Counted from the stretch's first letter, positions 15,949 to 24,391 are shown. The stretch is 64,000 bases of DNA from Bordetella ansorpii (GCF_900078315.1 NZ_FKBS01000014.1:60802-124801), one strand, 5' to 3'. Notes: generated from the letters alone by a model not told the origin. Translations and numbers: made by a program.

Positions 15949-17210
15949 GTGCGCTGCTCCCGGCTGGCGCGCAGCGCGGCGGGATCGAAGCCGGCCAGGC
16001 GTTTGTAGCGCAGCGATACGGCCTGCAGTTCTTCCTGGCGGATCACGTCGTTGACGTGCGCGTAGCCTTGCGGCGCGCGTTCTTCGGCCAGTTGCATCAC
16101 CTGTTCGGGGCCGTTCAGGCGATTGCGCAGCACGATGCCCGCGGTGGGAGGCAGCCGCAGCGCCTCGTATTCCAGCAGGGCGGTTTCCAGGGAACGCAGC
16201 ACGCCGGATTGCGCCTGCGCGAGGCAATCGGCCAGGCAGCGCGCGTCCAGGATGGCCTGCGCCGAACCGTTCGAGCCGATGGGGTACATGGGGTGAGCGG
16301 CATCGCCCAGCAGGGTCAGGCGGCCATTGGTCCAGCGTGGCAGCGGATCGCGGTCGACCAGCGGGAATTCGTAGATGGCCTCGGCGCCCGCGATGACGGC
16401 GGGGATGTCGATCCAGCTCCAGCGCCAGTCGGCGAAGCGGTCGGCGAACACCGATTTGTCGACGCGGCGGTTCCAGTCCGTGGCGGGCAGCGTGCCGTCG
16501 GGGATGGCCAGTTCGGCGATCCAGTTGATGCGCGAGCGGCCGGCCCGGCGCAGCGGCTCCGAGATGGGATAGCAGACGAACTTCTGGTCCTGGTGGCCCG
16601 CCATGAACATGGTGCGGCCGTCCAGGTACGGGTCGGCCTCCGTGACGGCGCGCCACAGCATGCGGCCCGAGAAGCGGAACACGTCGCCTGCGGGATGCAT
16701 CTGCCGGCGCAAGGCCGAATGAATGCCATCGGCGCCGATCAGCGCGTCCGCGTGAACCATTTTCGTGGCCAGGCAGTCGCGCTGGCGCAGCACGGCGACG
16801 GCCTGGCCGCTGTCGTTGCGCGCGCTCTCCAGCGGCATGCCGGTGACCAGGGCCTGCGGTCCCAGGCGCTCGATCACGGCCTCGGCCAGCAGCATCTGGA
16901 ACTCGCCGCGATGCACGGAGTACTGCGGCACCGGGTAGCCCGCGGCCAGGCCGCGCGGTTCCTGCCAGATGGGCTGGCCGTGCTTGTTGTAGTAGTGCAG
17001 CGCGGTGGTCTCGATGGCGCGTTCGCGCACGGCGTCGGCCAGGCCGAGCTGCTCCAGTTCGTCGACCGCGTGCGGCAACAGGTTGATGCCCACGCCCAGG
17101 GGGCGCAGTTCCTGGGCGCTTTCGTAAATGCGGCAGGCTATGCCGCGCTGGTGCAGCATCAGCGCGAGCGTCAGCCCACCGATGCCCGCGCCGGCAATGG
17201 CGATGTGCAT
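15945..17210 (-). CDS. FAD-dependent aromatic-ring monooxygenase
   Basis: Group A flavoprotein monooxygenase of 421 residues, similar in layout to salicylate hydroxylase and 6-hydroxynicotinate 3-monooxygenase. It has the Rossmann GxGxxG motif IAGAGIGGL at residues 5-13, the GADGIHSALRR (DG) motif in the middle and LLGDAAHPMYPIGSNG (GD motif) near residue 300. It uses NAD(P)H and O2 to hydroxylate an aromatic acid. The ATG at 17210 is chosen because GGAG lies 7 bases upstream and MHIAIAGAG matches the family start; an upstream ATG at 17246 would add 12 residues. It is the first gene of a monooxygenase, DUF3237 and Bug operon, divergent from a MarR regulator. Confidence 0.92.
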   Translation of the reverse strand: MHIAIAGAGIGGLTLALMLHQRGIACRIYESAQELRPLGVGINLLPHAVDELEQLGLADAVRERAIETTALHYYNKHGQPIWQEPRGLAAGYPVPQYSVHRGEFQMLLAEAVIERLGPQALVTGMPLESARNDSGQAVAVLRQRDCLATKMVHADALIGADGIHSALRRQMHPAGDVFRFSGRMLWRAVTEADPYLDGRTMFMAGHQDQKFVCYPISEPLRRAGRSRINWIAELAIPDGTLPATDWNRRVDKSVFADRFADWRWSWIDIPAVIAGAEAIYEFPLVDRDPLPRWTNGRLTLLGDAAHPMYPIGSNGSAQAILDARCLADCLAQAQSGVLRSLETALLEYEALRLPPTAGIVLRNRLNGPEQVMQLAEERAPQGYAHVNDVIRQEELQAVSLRYKRLAGFDPAALRASREQRT

Positions 17211-17252
17211 GTGTCTTCTCCAAGTCCCGATGATGGATCGGGGCATATTCTA

Positions 17253-17273
17253 TTTGTTATGCATCATAACTAA
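17253..17273. promoter_or_regulatory. MarR-type operator between the monooxygenase and marR-like genes
   Basis: GTTATG-CAT-CATAAC at 17256-17270, with TT and AA matching one base further out. The length and AT-rich arms fit MarR-family operators. It sits 46 bp before the monooxygenase ATG, with a TAGAAT -10-like hexamer on that strand beside it. Confidence 0.6.
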
Positions 17274-17368
17274 ATGCCGGTACCCGGGTGGCCGGGGTTT
17301 TCCCGCAAATCGCTGGCGTGCCGAGCGCTTACGGGTTAGGGTAGACGCCTGATTTCAGCGACTTTTCC

Positions 17369-17860
17369 ATGGCCAGTACCTCTTCCCTGCAGGCTCGCAG
17401 ACCCGCCGCGCGCGGCGAACATTTCGAACCGCACGTGCCCGGCGTACGCTACGGCGCGCTGGACGATCTGGTGGGTTACGCCATCCGCCGGGCGCAGATA
17501 TCCATCTACGAGGATTTCCTCGCGGCGCTGGAGCCGTGGGACATCACCCCCCAGCGATTTTCAGCGTTGACGCTGATCGTCGAGAACGAAGGGATGAAGC
17601 TGACCGAGGTGGCGCGTGCGTTGGGCATCGCGCGGTCGGGCGCGGTGCAGATCGTGGATCAGTTGCAGGCGCTGGGATATGTCGAGCGGCGCGATGCCGA
17701 GACAGACAAGCGCGCCTATGCCCTTGGGGCCACACCGGCGGGCCAGCGCGCGCTGGCCGAGATCACCGAGGCGGTGCGGGCGCATGACCAGCGGGTCAGC
17801 GCGAAACTGACGGCCGCGCAACGGCGGCAGTTGATCGAGTTGCTGGGCAAGCTGGGATAG
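17369..17860 (+). CDS. MarR-family regulator
   Basis: A 163-residue winged-helix regulator. Residues 70-125 hold the DNA-binding part: LTEVARALGIARSGAVQIVDQLQALGYVERRDAETDKRAYALGATPAGQRAL, which includes the recognition helix and the wing with the DKRA motif. The N-terminal 40 residues are longer than in short MarR proteins. It is divergent from the FAD-monooxygenase operon and is its probable repressor, with an aromatic acid as likely inducer. The palindrome in the shared promoter region supports this. Confidence 0.9.
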   Translation: MASTSSLQARRPAARGEHFEPHVPGVRYGALDDLVGYAIRRAQISIYEDFLAALEPWDITPQRFSALTLIVENEGMKLTEVARALGIARSGAVQIVDQLQALGYVERRDAETDKRAYALGATPAGQRALAEITEAVRAHDQRVSAKLTAAQRRQLIELLGKLG

Positions 17861-18085
17861 GCGGTTAGTCCGTATCCGCGACAAGGTTGTGAACAGGCTT
17901 CAGCCCAGGCACAGATAGTTGGTCAATTTTCCAAGCACCTCTATCCTCATCCTGAGTCTGGCCGAGGCCGGCATCACCTGGCGGTGAGCGTACTCGCATT
18001 GGTAGAGGAATGGCAGGCCCATCGATCGGCAACTTGTGTTGTCGGTAATGTGGTCTGCTTTTCGTGCAGGGTGTCGGAGGACGTC

Positions 18086-18121
18086 TTCACTAAATCTTTG
18101 TAACCCATAATAATTATGGGT
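18086..18121 (+). promoter_or_regulatory. Promoter and overlapping operator of the toxin-antitoxin module
   Basis: A -35-like TTCACT (18086-18091), a 17-bp spacer and a -10 AATAAT (18109-18114) form a good sigma-70 promoter. A perfect inverted repeat, ACCCATAA-TAA-TTATGGGT (18103-18121), covers the -10 and the expected start site. This is the arrangement of an autorepressed toxin-antitoxin operon. Confidence 0.6.
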
Positions 18122-18433
18122 ATGATCGACCCGACTCCGCTCAGGCTCAACGACGTCAACATGCTCAGGGTCATCCGCGGGATGGCGGAAAAGACCGAAA
18201 AGGTGTTTATCACCAGGCATGCAAAAGCTCGTATGCGAGAGCGTCGCATAACGTCTGCCCAGGTCTACGCCTGTTTGCGTCACGGCAATATCAGTGAATC
18301 CGCTCATGTGGATATCAGCGGAGATTGGAAGTGCACATTGATGCATCGCCATGCGGGTGATGAGGTGCACGTCGCAGCAGCACTGCGAAGAAACGAGAAT
18401 GGAGATTGGATCGCGGTCGTCACCGTGTTCTGA
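18122..18433 (+). CDS. DUF4258-type putative toxin
   Basis: A 103-residue basic protein with the DUF4258 core: VFITRHAKARMRERRITSAQV, then the strand DWKCTLMHRHAGDEVHVAAAL. It is followed 14 bp later by a helix-turn-helix gene, the MqsR/MqsA-like order of toxin then antitoxin. Several starts are possible. The ATG at 18116 lies inside the operator and before the predicted transcription start, so I use 18122, which would be almost leaderless; 18161 or 18182 would shorten it. No catalytic residue is proven; an RNA-cleaving role by analogy with RelE/MqsR-fold toxins is inference. Base composition here is less GC-rich than the neighbours, which suggests acquisition. Confidence 0.7.
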   Translation: MIDPTPLRLNDVNMLRVIRGMAEKTEKVFITRHAKARMRERRITSAQVYACLRHGNISESAHVDISGDWKCTLMHRHAGDEVHVAAALRRNENGDWIAVVTVF

Positions 18434-18447
18434 TCGAGGTGATGGCC

Positions 18448-18879
18448 ATGTACCACTACACCGAGTCGGGACTCCAGAATGTATGGCTGCTGAACGGCTA
18501 TACGATCCGGGAGTTCGATGGCGAGGACGCCGTGTCGATCACCGATGCAGATGAACTGCATCGCGTCATTGGTCGAGCGCTTGCCTGCAAGCCCTTCCTG
18601 ACAGGAACTGAACTTCGCTTCTTGCGCAAGGAGCTTGGGCTGTCTCAGAAGCGTCTGGGCGACATGCTTGGATCCACGGAGCAGACCGTATCGCTCTGGG
18701 AGCGAAAGGGAAAAATGCCGAAGGGGTTGGACCGGATCGTACGGGCCCTTTATCTCGAGCATCTGGACGGCAATGTGAAGATCCAGGCCATGATCGAACG
18801 CCTGATCGAGCTGGATTTCCACGATGAAGAACGACTGGTCTTCGAGGACACCACGTCCGGCTGGAAGAAAGCCGCTTGA
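18448..18879 (+). CDS. Helix-turn-helix antitoxin-like regulator
   Basis: A 143-residue protein with a Cro/C1-type helix-turn-helix in its centre (about residues 50-75: LRFLRKELGLSQKRLGDMLGSTEQTVSLWERKG). It resembles the C-terminal domain of YgiT/MqsA-type antitoxins but lacks a cysteine zinc finger. The N-terminal 45 residues (YTESGLQNVWLLNGY) probably contact the toxin. GAGG lies 8 bases before the ATG at 18448; an ATG at 18442 is too close to the ribosome site. It probably neutralises the DUF4258 protein and represses the promoter by binding the palindrome at 18103-18121. Confidence 0.75.
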   Translation: MYHYTESGLQNVWLLNGYTIREFDGEDAVSITDADELHRVIGRALACKPFLTGTELRFLRKELGLSQKRLGDMLGSTEQTVSLWERKGKMPKGLDRIVRALYLEHLDGNVKIQAMIERLIELDFHDEERLVFEDTTSGWKKAA

Positions 18880-18880
18880 T

Positions 18881-19789
18881 CTACGCGGCGCCCCGTCCCA
18901 GGCGCTTCGCGGCTTCCTTCATCAAGGCATCCCGCAGGCATTCCCCGGGCTCGCTCATCGCCCGATCCCGGGCCCACACCAGCGCCAATACCGGATCATC
19001 CAGCCTGACCAGTTGCCGGGTCACCAAGCCTTGCCTGCTCGCGTAGTGGGCGCCCAGGCTTTCGACGATGGCGATACCCAGCCCTTCGGCCACCAGCGCG
19101 CAGGCGGCCGATGATTGCGACGCTTCCGTCAGCGGACGATAGGGCAGCCCCTGCGCAAGAATCGCCTGGCGCGTGGCGCGGCCCGCGGGCAGCGCGGTGG
19201 ATAGCAGGATGGGCTCTGACGCCACGACGTCAGCCAGCTTCAATCGCTTCTTCGACGCCCAAGGATGCGAGGGGTGCAGCACCGCGTGCAGCGCAAGGGG
19301 CGCCAGCGTCATGGTGGCGACCCGCTGGCTGTCCGTGGGCGACCCCACGATGATGCCCAGGTCGATCCGGTGATCGACGGCCATTTCGATGATCTCCAGT
19401 GCCGAACCGGCGCGCATCGTGATGGCGACGGCGGGATGCGTGCGCCGCATGTGCGTGAGCGCGGGCGGCAACAGGCTGGAGGCCGCGATGGCCACGACGC
19501 CGATGACCAGGCGCGACATGGCGCCGTGGCGGATGTCCCCCGCCACACGGTCCGCACTTTCCAGCGCGGTCAGTGCGTTGAGCACTTCGGGAATCAGCGC
19601 CCTGGCTTGGCTGGTCATGCGCAGCCGCCGGCCCTCGCGGCTGAACAGCGCGAATCCCAGCCGGACGTCCATGTCGCGCAGCATGGCGCTGGCCGCGGGT
19701 TGCGACATGCCTATCGTGGCAGCCGCGGCGGTCACCGTGCCCTCGCGGTACATGGCGCGCAGCAGAGTCAGTTCACGGCGGCTGAACAT
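18881..19789 (-). CDS. LysR-family regulator of the enolase/Bug pair
   Basis: LysR-type regulator of 302 residues with an N-terminal helix-turn-helix (GTVTAAAATIGMSQPAASAMLRDMD) and an effector domain starting near residue 90. It is divergent from an enolase-superfamily gene and a Bug receptor; 91 bp separate the two starts, and the gap holds an ATATA-N10-TATAT repeat. It probably activates that pair in response to the sugar acid or organic acid being degraded. It is convergent with the toxin-antitoxin module, with its stop one base after the antitoxin stop. Confidence 0.9.
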   Translation of the reverse strand: MFSRRELTLLRAMYREGTVTAAAATIGMSQPAASAMLRDMDVRLGFALFSREGRRLRMTSQARALIPEVLNALTALESADRVAGDIRHGAMSRLVIGVVAIAASSLLPPALTHMRRTHPAVAITMRAGSALEIIEMAVDHRIDLGIIVGSPTDSQRVATMTLAPLALHAVLHPSHPWASKKRLKLADVVASEPILLSTALPAGRATRQAILAQGLPYRPLTEASQSSAACALVAEGLGIAIVESLGAHYASRQGLVTRQLVRLDDPVLALVWARDRAMSEPGECLRDALMKEAAKRLGRGAA

Positions 19790-19880
19790 ATGTTTTTCAG
19801 ATGAAATCAGTCGATATATCTATTTGATTATATGGATGGGCGTGAACAGAATGCATGGGTTTCTTTCCCGCAGGCTGTCC

Positions 19881-20978
19881 ATGTCCACGAACACCATTTC
19901 CTCGGTCACGTGCATTCCCATGCGTTTGCCGTTCCACCACTGGAGTCCCTCTCCACTGTTTGCGGGCCGTCCGCGTGACAAGCTCGACAGCGCGCTGGTG
20001 CGCGTGCAGACGAAGGACGGCACGGTGGCCTGGGGCGAGTCGTATTGCGTCGAGCCGCGCGCCTTGACGGCGATCTTCGAATCGTTGATCGAACCGCTGG
20101 CCGTGGGCAAGGACGCGGATGATGCGGCCCTGCTGCCGGGCATGCAGCGCGCGCTGCACAATCTGGGCCGCTCAGGCCCGGTGGTGCACGCGCTGGCAGG
20201 GCTGGACATCGCGTTGTGGGACTTGCGCGCCAAGCGCGCGGGGGCACCTTTGTATGCCCTGCTGGGCGGCAAGCAGCGCGATTCGGTCCGTGTCTATGCG
20301 TCGCTGCTGCAGTACTACGGGCATCCGGGCCGGCTGGAGGAAGTGACCGCGAGGGCGTTGGGCGAGGGCTACGCCGAGATCAAGCTGCATGAGCGCACCG
20401 CCGATGCGCTGGGTGTGGTCAGGCGCACGGCGGGGATTGGCGTGCCGATCATGGTGGACACCAACTGCGCCTGGCTGCCCGACGAAGCGCCGCAGGCCAT
20501 CGGCGAAATGGCGCAGTACGACCCCTTCTGGATCGAAGAGCCGCTTTGGCCGCCGGAAGCGCATGGCGTGTTGGCGGCGCTGAAGGCGCGAACGCCCATC
20601 CCGTTGGCGGTGGGCGAGAACGCGGCCAGCGCCCATGCCTTGCAGGAGCTGGCCGAGTCCGAAAGCGTCGATTACATACAGCCCAGCGTGATCAAGCTGG
20701 GGCTGACGGCCACGTGGGATCTGGCTCGGCGGTGTGGCGCTTCCCGCGTCCGGTGCGCGCCGCAGGTGGCGTTCTTCGGACCCGGCTATCTTGCCAGCCT
20801 GCACCTGATCGCCGCGCAGCATGCGGAAGTCTCGTTGGAGCGTCTGTATGTCGAGTTGGCGCACGTGCCGTATGGGGACAGCGTGCCGATACGCAACGGC
20901 CGTGTCGAGATTCCAGACGCCCCTGGGTTGGGGGCGGATCCCGAGACGGATCTGGCCGAAGGCCGGTACAGCCGCTGA
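19881..20978 (+). CDS. Enolase-superfamily (mandelate racemase-like) dehydratase or racemase
   Basis: A 365-residue member of the mandelate racemase/muconate lactonizing enzyme group. The capping domain is followed by a TIM barrel with metal ligands in MVDTNCAW (Asp), FWIEEPLW (Glu) and AVGENAAS (Glu). The first catalytic motif reads EIKLHE, K-x-H instead of the usual K-x-K, and the last-strand segment reads CAPQVAFFGPG where many dehydratases have a histidine after AP. It is therefore an unusual member whose chemistry cannot be predicted. The start is set at the ATG at 19881; an in-frame ATG at 19851 is possible. A Bug receptor follows 37 bp later. Confidence 0.85.
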   Translation: MSTNTISSVTCIPMRLPFHHWSPSPLFAGRPRDKLDSALVRVQTKDGTVAWGESYCVEPRALTAIFESLIEPLAVGKDADDAALLPGMQRALHNLGRSGPVVHALAGLDIALWDLRAKRAGAPLYALLGGKQRDSVRVYASLLQYYGHPGRLEEVTARALGEGYAEIKLHERTADALGVVRRTAGIGVPIMVDTNCAWLPDEAPQAIGEMAQYDPFWIEEPLWPPEAHGVLAALKARTPIPLAVGENAASAHALQELAESESVDYIQPSVIKLGLTATWDLARRCGASRVRCAPQVAFFGPGYLASLHLIAAQHAEVSLERLYVELAHVPYGDSVPIRNGRVEIPDAPGLGADPETDLAEGRYSR

Positions 20979-21015
20979 CGCAATCACGAAGAACACCTAA
21001 AAAACTGGAGACGAC

Positions 21016-22005
21016 ATGAACCTCACGCGACGCAACCTCCTGGCCCGAGCCTCCGCCCTGATGGCATTGAACGCGCTGGGCTGGCCCTTGCCCGGACGGG
21101 CGGCCTCTTATCCCGACAAGCCCGTGCGGCTGGTGGTGCCCTATCCGCCCGGCGCGGCCACCGACAACCTGGGCCGCATGGCGGCGGAGGTCTATGGCAA
21201 GGCCCTGGGGCAGACTTTCATCGTGGAAAACCGTGGAGGCGGTGGCACCACCATCGGCACGCGATCGGTCGCCACCGCCGCGCCGGATGGCTACACCATC
21301 GGCATCGTCGATTCGACGTTCACGATCAATCCCGGCCTGCTGGGCAGCAGGCTGCCGTACGACACGCTGAAGGATTTCGCTCCGATCACGCTGCTGGCCA
21401 CGGCGCCTTTCGTGATGGTGGTGCATCCGTCGGTGCCCGCGAAGGATCTTGCCGCCTTCGTCGCCTTGGCCAAGGCCCAGCCCGGCACCTTGTCGTTCGG
21501 CTCGGCCGGCGTAGGCAGCGCGCCTCATCTGGCGGGCGAGCAATTGAAGCAGCAGGCCGGCATCGACCTGCTGCACGTGCCTTATCGTGGCGGCGGCACG
21601 GTCTTCACGGATCTGCTGGGCGGACAGGTGAAGTTTGCCTTCGGTACGGTGCCGACGCTGATCGAGCACATCAAGGGTGGGCGCGTCCGCGCGCTCGCGG
21701 TGACGACGCCGGCGCGCGTTGCCCAGTTGCCCGATGTGCCGACCTTTGCCGAGGCAGGATTGCCCGGCGTGGACATCACGCCCCTGTTCGGCCTGATTGC
21801 GCCGGCAGGGATGCCAGCGGATATCGTCGGGCGCTTGGCCGACACGTTGGACGTCGCCGTGCGCAAGGGCGAGCTTGGCGGGAAGCTGACTAGCCTGGGC
21901 TTTCGCCCCGTGGGCAGCGGGCCGGCCGCGTTCGATCAGCGTATCCGCGCGGACGTGGCCAAATGGACGCGCCTGATCGAGCAGGCGGGCATCCGCGCCG
22001 AATAG
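21016..22005 (+). CDS. Bug-family (TctC) periplasmic binding protein
   Basis: Bug-type receptor of 329 residues. The N-terminus MNLTRRNLLARAS has a twin-arginine-like RRNLL before the hydrophobic core, so Tat export is possible. Family motifs follow: PVRLVVPYPPGAATDN, IVENRGGGGTTIGT, FGSAGVGSAPHLAGE and LLHVPYRGGG. It lies 37 bp after the enolase-superfamily gene with a clear GGAG ribosome site, so the two are cotranscribed and it should bind that enzyme's substrate. It is convergent with another Bug gene at 22070. Confidence 0.93.
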   Translation: MNLTRRNLLARASALMALNALGWPLPGRAASYPDKPVRLVVPYPPGAATDNLGRMAAEVYGKALGQTFIVENRGGGGTTIGTRSVATAAPDGYTIGIVDSTFTINPGLLGSRLPYDTLKDFAPITLLATAPFVMVVHPSVPAKDLAAFVALAKAQPGTLSFGSAGVGSAPHLAGEQLKQQAGIDLLHVPYRGGGTVFTDLLGGQVKFAFGTVPTLIEHIKGGRVRALAVTTPARVAQLPDVPTFAEAGLPGVDITPLFGLIAPAGMPADIVGRLADTLDVAVRKGELGGKLTSLGFRPVGSGPAAFDQRIRADVAKWTRLIEQAGIRAE

Positions 22006-22033
22006 GATCGACGCGGATGCGTGAGGCAAGCCA

Positions 22034-22055
22034 CCGCGGCTGGCAAAGGCCGCGG
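22034..22055. terminator. Hairpin between convergent Bug genes
   Basis: CCGCGGC-N8-GCCGCGG in the 64-bp gap between two convergent receptor genes. No T-run; a probable bidirectional stop by position. Confidence 0.4.
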
Positions 22056-22069
22056 CGGCGCCTCTAACG

Positions 22070-23044
22070 TCAATTCGCCGTGATCTGCCCCACCTCGATC
22101 ACCTTCTTCCAGCGCGCGTACTCTGCCGCCTGGAACTTGGTGAACTCGGCCGGCGTGTTACCCACGATCTCGAAGCCCAGTTCCAGCAGCTTCGGTTTCA
22201 CCGACGGGTCGTTCAGGCTGTCGACGATGCCTCGGCGCAGCTTGTCGCGGATGTCGGTGGGAATGCCCTTGGGCGCGGCGAAGGCCTGCCACGAGGTCAC
22301 CGTCACGCCCTTGAAGCCCAGTTCTTCCATCGTGGGCACGTCGGGCAGCAGCGGCGAGCGCTTGGCGCTGGTCACGGCCAGGGCGCGCAGCTTGCCCGAT
22401 TGCACGTGCGTCAGGCAGGTGTTGATGTTGCTGAAGCTGGCATCCACCTGGCCGCCGATCAGGTCGATGATGGCCGGCGCGCCGCCCTTGTACGGCACGT
22501 GCGTACCCTTGGTGCCGGTCTCCTGCCAGAACAGTTCGGCCGTCAGGTGGTCCGACGTGCCGTTGCCGGCCGACGCGAAGGTCAGACCGTTCTTGCCCTT
22601 GAGCGCGGCCAGGACGTCCTGCACCGAATTCAGCTTCGAATTGGCGTTGACCACCAGCACGTTCGGCGCCTGCACGGCGACGGTGATGTAGTCGAAGTCC
22701 TTCAGCGCGTCGTAGCCGGTGTCCTTGACCAGGTGCGGGCCGATCACGAAGGGCCCCAGCGATGAAACCAGGATGGTGTTGCCGTCCGGCGCGGCGCGCT
22801 TGGCCTGCGCCGTGCCCACGGTGCCGCCGGCGCCCGGACGGTTTTCGGTGACGAAGGTGCCGCCCAGTTTCTCCTGCAACTTGGCGCCGACGGTGCGGGA
22901 AATCAGGTCGGTGGAGCCGCCCGGCGGGAAGGGAACCAGGAAGGTGACGGGCTTGGTGGGCCAGGAGGCGTTCTGGGCCAGGACGGGCAGCGCCGTCGTG
23001 GCGGCGGCCAGGCCCAATGCGAGGGTGCTCAGCAGGCGTTTCAT
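22070..23044 (-). CDS. Bug-family (TctC) periplasmic binding protein
   Basis: Bug-type receptor of 324 residues with a Sec signal peptide (LLSTLALGLAAATTALPVLAQ) and the motifs KPVTFLVPFPPGGSTD, VTENRPGAGGTVGT, FASAGNGTSDHLTAE and HVPYKGGAPA. The ATG at 23044 is preferred over one at 23056 because GGAGAG sits just upstream of it. It is downstream of the galactarate/talarate-dehydratase-like gene on the same strand, separated by 204 bp that contain a very stable stem-loop. Expression may therefore be partly uncoupled. It probably delivers the sugar acid used by that enzyme. Confidence 0.92.
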   Translation of the reverse strand: MKRLLSTLALGLAAATTALPVLAQNASWPTKPVTFLVPFPPGGSTDLISRTVGAKLQEKLGGTFVTENRPGAGGTVGTAQAKRAAPDGNTILVSSLGPFVIGPHLVKDTGYDALKDFDYITVAVQAPNVLVVNANSKLNSVQDVLAALKGKNGLTFASAGNGTSDHLTAELFWQETGTKGTHVPYKGGAPAIIDLIGGQVDASFSNINTCLTHVQSGKLRALAVTSAKRSPLLPDVPTMEELGFKGVTVTSWQAFAAPKGIPTDIRDKLRRGIVDSLNDPSVKPKLLELGFEIVGNTPAEFTKFQAAEYARWKKVIEVGQITAN

Positions 23045-23134
23045 CTGTCTCTCCATTCTTGTGCGTCATGGCGTCTATGCGCCGGTTCTGCGGGATGGCG
23101 GCAAGGCTGCCGCCCGGTTCATGGACCGGCCGCG

Positions 23135-23172
23135 ACAACGCCCCGAGGGCGTGTCCGCGCTCGGGGCGTTGT
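23135..23172 (-). terminator. Strong intercistronic stem-loop
   Basis: A perfect 13-bp stem (arms 23135-23147 and 23160-23172, 12-nt loop) lies between the dehydratase-like gene and the Bug gene. A second hairpin, GGCGGCA/TGCCGCC, is at 23097-23114. There is no T-run, so it may be an attenuator, an mRNA-stabilising structure or a weak terminator. Confidence 0.5.
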
Positions 23173-23248
23173 GGGCCGGTACCGGAAAAGCGCCTTCATG
23201 CCGCGCCTTCGGCGCTCGCCTGGGTGCGGCATGCCGGCAATGAAGCGG

Positions 23249-24391
23249 TCACGCGCGCTTGCCGATCTCGACCTGCTCGCGGGTCCAACTGCGGGCCTGC
23301 TCGCTCAGCGACATGCCCAGGCCGGGGCGCGAGGGCACCAGCATGCGGCCGTCGCGGATTTCCAGGCGCTCGTTGAACAGCGGCTCCAGCCAGTCGAAGT
23401 GTTCGACCCACGGCTCGGTCGGGTAGACCGCGGCCAGGTGCACGTGCAGTTCCATGGCGAAGTGCGGGGCCAGCATGCAACCGGCCTGCTCTGCCTGGCC
23501 CAGGATCTTCAGGAACGGCGTGATGCCGCCCACGCGCGGGGCGTCGGGCTGGATGAAGTCGGCGCCGCGATGGCGGATCAGGTCGAAGTGCTCGGCCGCG
23601 CTGGTCAGCATCTCGCCGGTGGCAATCGGCGTGTCGAAGGTGGCGGCCAGGGCGGCGTGGCCCTCGTGGTCGTAGGCGTCCAGGGGTTCTTCGATCCAGA
23701 CCAGGTTGAACTGCTCGAAGGTGCGGCACATGCGTTGCGCGGCCGGACGGTTCCATTGCTGGTTGGCGTCGACCATCAGCGGCACGTCGTCGCCCAGGTG
23801 CTTGCGCACGGCTTCCACGCGCTTCAAGTCGTGCTGGTGATCGGGGTGGCCGACCTTCAGCTTGATGCCGCCGATGCCGCGTTCGCGCGAGGCGCTGGCG
23901 TTGACCAGCAGTTGGTCCAGCGGGGTGTGCAGGAAGCCGCCCGAGGTGTTGTAGCAGGCCACCGAGTCGCGGTAGGCGCCCAGCAGCTTGGCCAGCGGCA
24001 GGTTGGCGCGGCGCGCCTTCAGGTCGTACAGGGCCACGTCGAAGGCGGCGATGGCCTGGGTGGACAGCCCGCTGCGCCCGACCGAGGCGCCGGCCCAGCA
24101 CAGCTTGGTCCACAGGCGGCCGATGTCGCTGGGATCCTCGCCGATCAGCGTGGGGGCGATCTCCTTGGCATGGGCGAACTGGCCGGGGCCGCCGGCGCGC
24201 TTGGAGTAGCTCAGGCCCAGGCCTTCGTCGCCGTTCTCGGTCTGCAGTTCGACGAACAGCATGGCGACTTCCGTCATCGGCTTCTGGCGGCCGGTGAAGA
24301 CCTTGGCATCGCTGATGGGAGTGGCCAGAGGCAGGTAGCAGGAGGAGATCCGCATCCAGGCGATGCGATCGGCGGGGGAATCAGTGGTCAT
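23249..24391 (-). CDS. Enolase-superfamily sugar-acid dehydratase (L-talarate/galactarate-type)
   Basis: A 380-residue mandelate-racemase-group enzyme. The catalytic pair is K-x-K in GGIKLKVGHPD; the metal ligands are in MVDANQQW, VWIEEPLD and ATGEMLTS, and the general-base histidine is in MLAPHFAMELHVHL. The N-terminal capping domain has the flexible loop after LPLATPISDAKVFTGRQ. Layout and motifs fit L-talarate/galactarate dehydratase, but related sugar-acid dehydratases cannot be excluded. It would remove water from an aldarate in the cytoplasm. It is divergent from a LacI regulator, and a LacI-type operator lies 42 bp upstream of its start. Confidence 0.88.
   Translation of the reverse strand: MTTDSPADRIAWMRISSCYLPLATPISDAKVFTGRQKPMTEVAMLFVELQTENGDEGLGLSYSKRAGGPGQFAHAKEIAPTLIGEDPSDIGRLWTKLCWAGASVGRSGLSTQAIAAFDVALYDLKARRANLPLAKLLGAYRDSVACYNTSGGFLHTPLDQLLVNASASRERGIGGIKLKVGHPDHQHDLKRVEAVRKHLGDDVPLMVDANQQWNRPAAQRMCRTFEQFNLVWIEEPLDAYDHEGHAALAATFDTPIATGEMLTSAAEHFDLIRHRGADFIQPDAPRVGGITPFLKILGQAEQAGCMLAPHFAMELHVHLAAVYPTEPWVEHFDWLEPLFNERLEIRDGRMLVPSRPGLGMSLSEQARSWTREQVEIGKRA

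Noticed and set aside
15451-17223. A 590-codon frame joining the DUF3237 gene to an upstream extension
   Set aside because: The upstream 420 codons are in the wrong frame of the FAD-monooxygenase; only the last 165 residues match a family.
17900-18370. A 156-codon minus-strand open frame across the toxin-antitoxin promoter
   Set aside because: It overlaps the toxin gene and its promoter, has no ribosome site and no recognisable features.
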